From Hodarchaeum sp048939265 (GTDB lineage: Archaea; Asgardarchaeota; Heimdallarchaeia; Hodarchaeales; Hodarchaeaceae): DNA of 16,664 nt. A program made the translations under genes and the position numbers. Within the stretch, counting starts at the first letter, position 1; each line of letters begins with the position of its first letter. Positions 14,394 through 16,664 of this stretch are shown here, piece after piece. The notes below the pieces were generated by a model, which did not search any database, had not been told where the DNA came from, and saw only the letters and a program-made list of their open reading frames with translations. The stretch covers positions 1-16,664 of the forward strand of contig JBHLPQ010000077.1 in assembly GCA_048939265.1 (NCBI GenBank). Direction: 5' to 3'.

Positions 14394-14873
14394 ATGATAT
14401 CAAAAAACTTAATGATGGCATTTCATAACTCTCATAGTCGTCAGGCTGTAAAATTATTTGCAGACACCTGCATTGGATTATCATGTAAGAATATAATCTT
14501 TAGTAAGATTACAGCCTCTGCAGCTTCCATAGGAATCCCTCAAGCTCAAAAAACTATTTTCAATGCAGGTGGAAATTTACTCTTTTTTTCTGATGTAGAA
14601 GCAATACTTGAAGCTTTAAAACCTCATAAAATCTATTTACTTGTATCTCGTAAGTATGGGAAAAGCCCCATTCCATATAATGAAATAATTACGGATCTAG
14701 AGATTGGGAAAGTATTAGTTATTGTGGGAGGTACATCTCCTGGTCTTACTAGAAAGGAACTAGATTTAGGGATATGTGTTTTCGCTGATGAAGTCATTTC
14801 AGAAGTTAATCCAATTGCTTTAACAGCACTCTTTCTTAGTGGATTAAATAATTTTTTTAAGAATAGCTTATGA
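14394..14873 (+). CDS. SPOUT-fold methyltransferase-like protein (COG4080-like, AF2226-like)
   Basis: The 159 residues resemble the archaeal family annotated variously as a RecB-family nuclease or a SpoU/SPOUT rRNA methylase. The knot-like signature near the C-terminus is VLVIVGGTSPGL (107-118), preceded by a strand-helix repeat with FNAGGNLLFFSDVEAILEAL (56-75). The substrate is unknown, RNA being the likely class. I prefer the ATG at 14394, which has GGAG six bases upstream; a TTG at 14382 would place that site inside the coding region. The TGA stop overlaps the start of the cytosine methyltransferase (ATGA), so the two are translationally coupled. The family assignment is from memory of its sequence pattern. 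Confidence 0.65.
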   Translation: MISKNLMMAFHNSHSRQAVKLFADTCIGLSCKNIIFSKITASAASIGIPQAQKTIFNAGGNLLFFSDVEAILEALKPHKIYLLVSRKYGKSPIPYNEIITDLEIGKVLVIVGGTSPGLTRKELDLGICVFADEVISEVNPIALTALFLSGLNNFFKNSL

Positions 14874-15838
14874 TTAGAATGAGAATCGTTGATCTATTTT
14901 GTGGATGTGGTGGGTTTTCACTTGGTTTTCTAATCGCTAATCCCCAATTTGAGATTTCTGTAGCTATTGATAAGGATCACAGAGTAATTCGAACTTACAC
15001 TGAAAATATTCAAGTGAGAGAGGTTTTAATCAAGGATATAAGAAATATTCATTCCAATGAAATTTTGGATCTAATGAACCAAGTAAAACCTGATATCGTT
15101 ATTGCTAGTCCTCCTTGCGAATCTTTTTCTATAGCGAACCCTAATCGCCAAAAATCTGCATATGATCAACTCTATAAAGATGAAATTGGACGTCTGGTTC
15201 TTGAAGCAATCCGTATCATTACCAATTTAGAACCAATTGTCTTTATAATTGAAAACGTATCCCAATTAGCTTCAATTACGCTGATGGAATTGATTTATCA
15301 TGAATTTTCTAGATCTAATTATGACAAGATATTTTTCAATGTATTAGATTCTGTAGATTTCGGAGTTCCAAGTTATCGAAAAAGAGTATTCATTTCAAAC
15401 CTATTACTTGACCCTGTTACAAATAATTCTTACGTATCAGTTGGTGAAGCCTTCCACTCTCTTCCGACTCCCAATGGGGAGATTTCAAATCATTTATTTG
15501 TACCTGTCTCTGATAAAATTGCTCGAAAAATAGAAAGAACTCCCCTAGGAGGAGCTATTGTTTATTTCAAAGGAAGTAAAAGGGGAGTATTTCGTAATTT
15601 CATTCGCTTAGTATCAGATCAACCAAGTCCAACTGTTATGGGGAAAAGTCGTTTTATCCACCCTTATGACCAACGTCTTTGTACAGTGCGCGAACATGCT
15701 CGGTTAATGAGTTATCCAGATGATTTTCAATTCTATGGATCTATTGAATATCAATATAATCAAGTTGGAGAAAGTGTACCTCCATTAATGGCTAAAGCGT
15801 TAGCACATCAAGTCCAGACGAGATTTCTCAAAATCTAA
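14870..15838 (+). CDS. C5-cytosine methyltransferase, orphan
   Basis: This enzyme transfers methyl from S-adenosylmethionine to C5 of cytosine. The motifs are in canonical order over 322 residues: motif I DLFCGCGGFSLGF (8-20), the catalytic cysteine in PPCESF (C83), ENV (128-130), the motif VIII region FGVPSYRKR (164-172, with serine where glutamine is usual), a short target-recognition stretch, QPSPTV (251-256) and motif X NQVGESVPPLMAKA (297-310). The compact size fits an archaeal single-domain enzyme. No restriction endonuclease is adjacent. The start ATG at 14870 overlaps the previous gene; ATG at 14879 is the alternative. DNA is the default substrate, but the RNA-related neighbours leave RNA open. 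Confidence 0.92.
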   Translation: MIRMRIVDLFCGCGGFSLGFLIANPQFEISVAIDKDHRVIRTYTENIQVREVLIKDIRNIHSNEILDLMNQVKPDIVIASPPCESFSIANPNRQKSAYDQLYKDEIGRLVLEAIRIITNLEPIVFIIENVSQLASITLMELIYHEFSRSNYDKIFFNVLDSVDFGVPSYRKRVFISNLLLDPVTNNSYVSVGEAFHSLPTPNGEISNHLFVPVSDKIARKIERTPLGGAIVYFKGSKRGVFRNFIRLVSDQPSPTVMGKSRFIHPYDQRLCTVREHARLMSYPDDFQFYGSIEYQYNQVGESVPPLMAKALAHQVQTRFLKI

Positions 15839-15898
15839 AGAAATATTTTTGAACTAATTGTTGAAATAGCCGAATAGAAGAAAAATACGTCTGTAGAG

Positions 15899-16192
15899 GT
15901 GAGCTTGACGCAAGTACGGATTATCCGAAAAGAAGAATCATTATTAGAGTTTGAAGTCATCGGTGAAGATCACACATTTCTTAGCATGCTTCGTGAGGCA
16001 TTAAAAGATCAGCCTGGGGTTTTATTTGCGGCTTACAGATTTCCTCATCCAATTCTCGAAAATCCAATCTTTTATCTCCAAACTTCATCTATTGATCCAG
16101 TTAAAGCCCTTAAGCAAGCCACTGATGCAATTATTAACAAATGTGACGATTTAGCGAATATTTTTCAACAAGTCCTCTCTGAATCTGGATAA
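15899..16192 (+). CDS. rpoL: DNA-directed RNA polymerase subunit L (Rpb11/RpoL)
   Basis: RpoL is the archaeal counterpart of eukaryotic Rpb11. With RpoD it forms the assembly platform of RNA polymerase, related to the bacterial alpha dimer. The conserved core is plain: GEDHTFLSMLREAL (22-35), GVLFAAYRFPHPILENPIFYL (40-60) and the helix PVKALKQATDAII. The length (97) is normal. The start is GTG at 15899 or TTG at 15905; the AGAGGTG there overlaps the first and sits close to the second, so the site does not decide. It follows the methyltransferase by 60 bases. Confidence 0.95.
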   Translation: MSLTQVRIIRKEESLLEFEVIGEDHTFLSMLREALKDQPGVLFAAYRFPHPILENPIFYLQTSSIDPVKALKQATDAIINKCDDLANIFQQVLSESG

Positions 16193-16212
16193 CCCTCCTC
16201 CTGGGTTGCAAA

Positions 16213-16664
16213 GTGCTGGAAATAAAAAAATCTCTTCGAATTCAAGATGAAAAAACGGGGAGTAGTAAGAATTTACTAACTTACGTTCACAATAAAAGCA
16301 ATGCAAAACTTGGAGATGCATTAGTCAACTTTATTTATTCTGTAGCAAAGAGTCTTGTTTCTGAAATTCCAACAGGAATGAAAGTTTCTGATTCTATCCT
16401 TTCAGAGGCTTTCAAAGGTTCTTCGTGGCATAAAACAAAGATTCTTAAATTGTCTGGAAAAAAAAATCGAGTAGCTGATAGCGTTGAAGCTCTTATTCTC
16501 TACTTTTGGGTATATGAAGATTTAAGTCTCAAGAATATGATTGACCCTCTTGAATCACAACTCGAACCCCACCGTCTTCATCATCCAAAGGAAGAGCATA
16601 AATCAGCAGTATTATCATTTCAAAATCTCTTAAATTTCCTATTTCAAATATATTTAGACAGGAA
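16213..16664 (+). CDS. Archaeal RNase III-like family protein, partial (3' end outside window)
   Basis: From 16213 to the window end a frame of 150 codons stays open. It contains AKLGDALVNFIYSVAKSL, PTGMKVSDSILSEAF and RVADSVEALILYFWVYEDL, the pattern of the short archaeal RNase III-like family (Ribonucleas_3_2 type). The position of GDALVNF and the later AD-EA motif matches the two acidic helices of RNase III domains, although not every catalytic residue of bacterial RNase III is evident. The start is probably GTG at 16213, since no ATG occurs before 16379, inside the domain, and no clear binding site is visible. It follows rpoL by 20 bases and is likely co-transcribed. A role in rRNA or tRNA processing is inferred from family and context. 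Confidence 0.7.
   Translation, partial: MLEIKKSLRIQDEKTGSSKNLLTYVHNKSNAKLGDALVNFIYSVAKSLVSEIPTGMKVSDSILSEAFKGSSWHKTKILKLSGKKNRVADSVEALILYFWVYEDLSLKNMIDPLESQLEPHRLHHPKEEHKSAVLSFQNLLNFLFQIYLDR

Noticed and set aside
14870..15838. Dnmt2-type tRNA methyltransferase
   Set aside because: The motif IV surroundings (PPCESFSIAN) lack the features typical of Dnmt2, so only a general C5-cytosine methyltransferase is supported.
1..16664. CRISPR array, insertion sequence, integrase or defence island
   Set aside because: No regularly spaced repeats, transposase or integrase motifs were seen; the methyltransferase has no restriction partner and nurA-herA is the ordinary archaeal repair pair.

Overview
This is AT-rich archaeal DNA. 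The evidence is a set of archaeal/eukaryotic-type ribosomal proteins (S3Ae, S15, L32e, L19e, L18, L30), RNA polymerase subunit L, a KEOPS Pcc1 subunit, a NurA-HerA pair, TATA-box-like promoters and a tRNA-Ser with an archaeal bulge-helix-bulge intron. Many genes start with TTG or GTG, often behind a GGAG- or GAGGTG-like ribosome binding site. An Asgard or other AT-rich lineage is possible, but the window alone does not settle the phylum.

Layout. (1) 1-1025, minus: the tail of a DUF434/DUF5616-like gene (partial) and the XTP/dITP pyrophosphatase rdgB. (2) 1164-4422, plus: rps15, an archaeal coiled-coil protein (COG1340-like), a RecJ-like DHH phosphoesterase and pcc1. (3) 4439-5265, minus: rps3ae and, upstream of it, a previously uncalled 44-residue single-span membrane protein. 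(4) 5494-7056, plus: a 520-residue protein I do not recognise, with a possible internal duplication. (5) 7468-10149, minus: nurA then herA, the DNA end-resection pair, flanked by two copies of a 30-bp repeat. (6) 10150-10670: a gene-poor stretch whose minus strand holds an open frame broken only by two TAG codons. (7) 10671-13874, plus: rpl32e-rpl19e-rpl18-rps5-rpl30-rpl15, the distal part of the archaeal spc-type ribosomal operon, without rpl6 before it or secY after it. (8) 13951-14222: tRNA-Val(GAC) on plus and intron-bearing tRNA-Ser(GCT) on minus. (9) 14394-16664, plus: a SPOUT-like protein, a C5-cytosine methyltransferase, rpoL and an archaeal RNase III-like protein (cut by the window end).

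Most of the window is core information processing: translation, tRNA modification (KEOPS), nucleotide-pool cleaning, DNA repair and transcription. The less ordinary material lies in the intergenic DNA around herA-nurA (repeat pair, TAG-interrupted frame, orphan promoter with an inverted repeat), the membrane microprotein, the 520-residue orphan, the missing canonical start of the DUF434 gene, and the coupling of a SPOUT protein to a cytosine methyltransferase. I see no CRISPR array, insertion sequence, prophage or convincing defence island.
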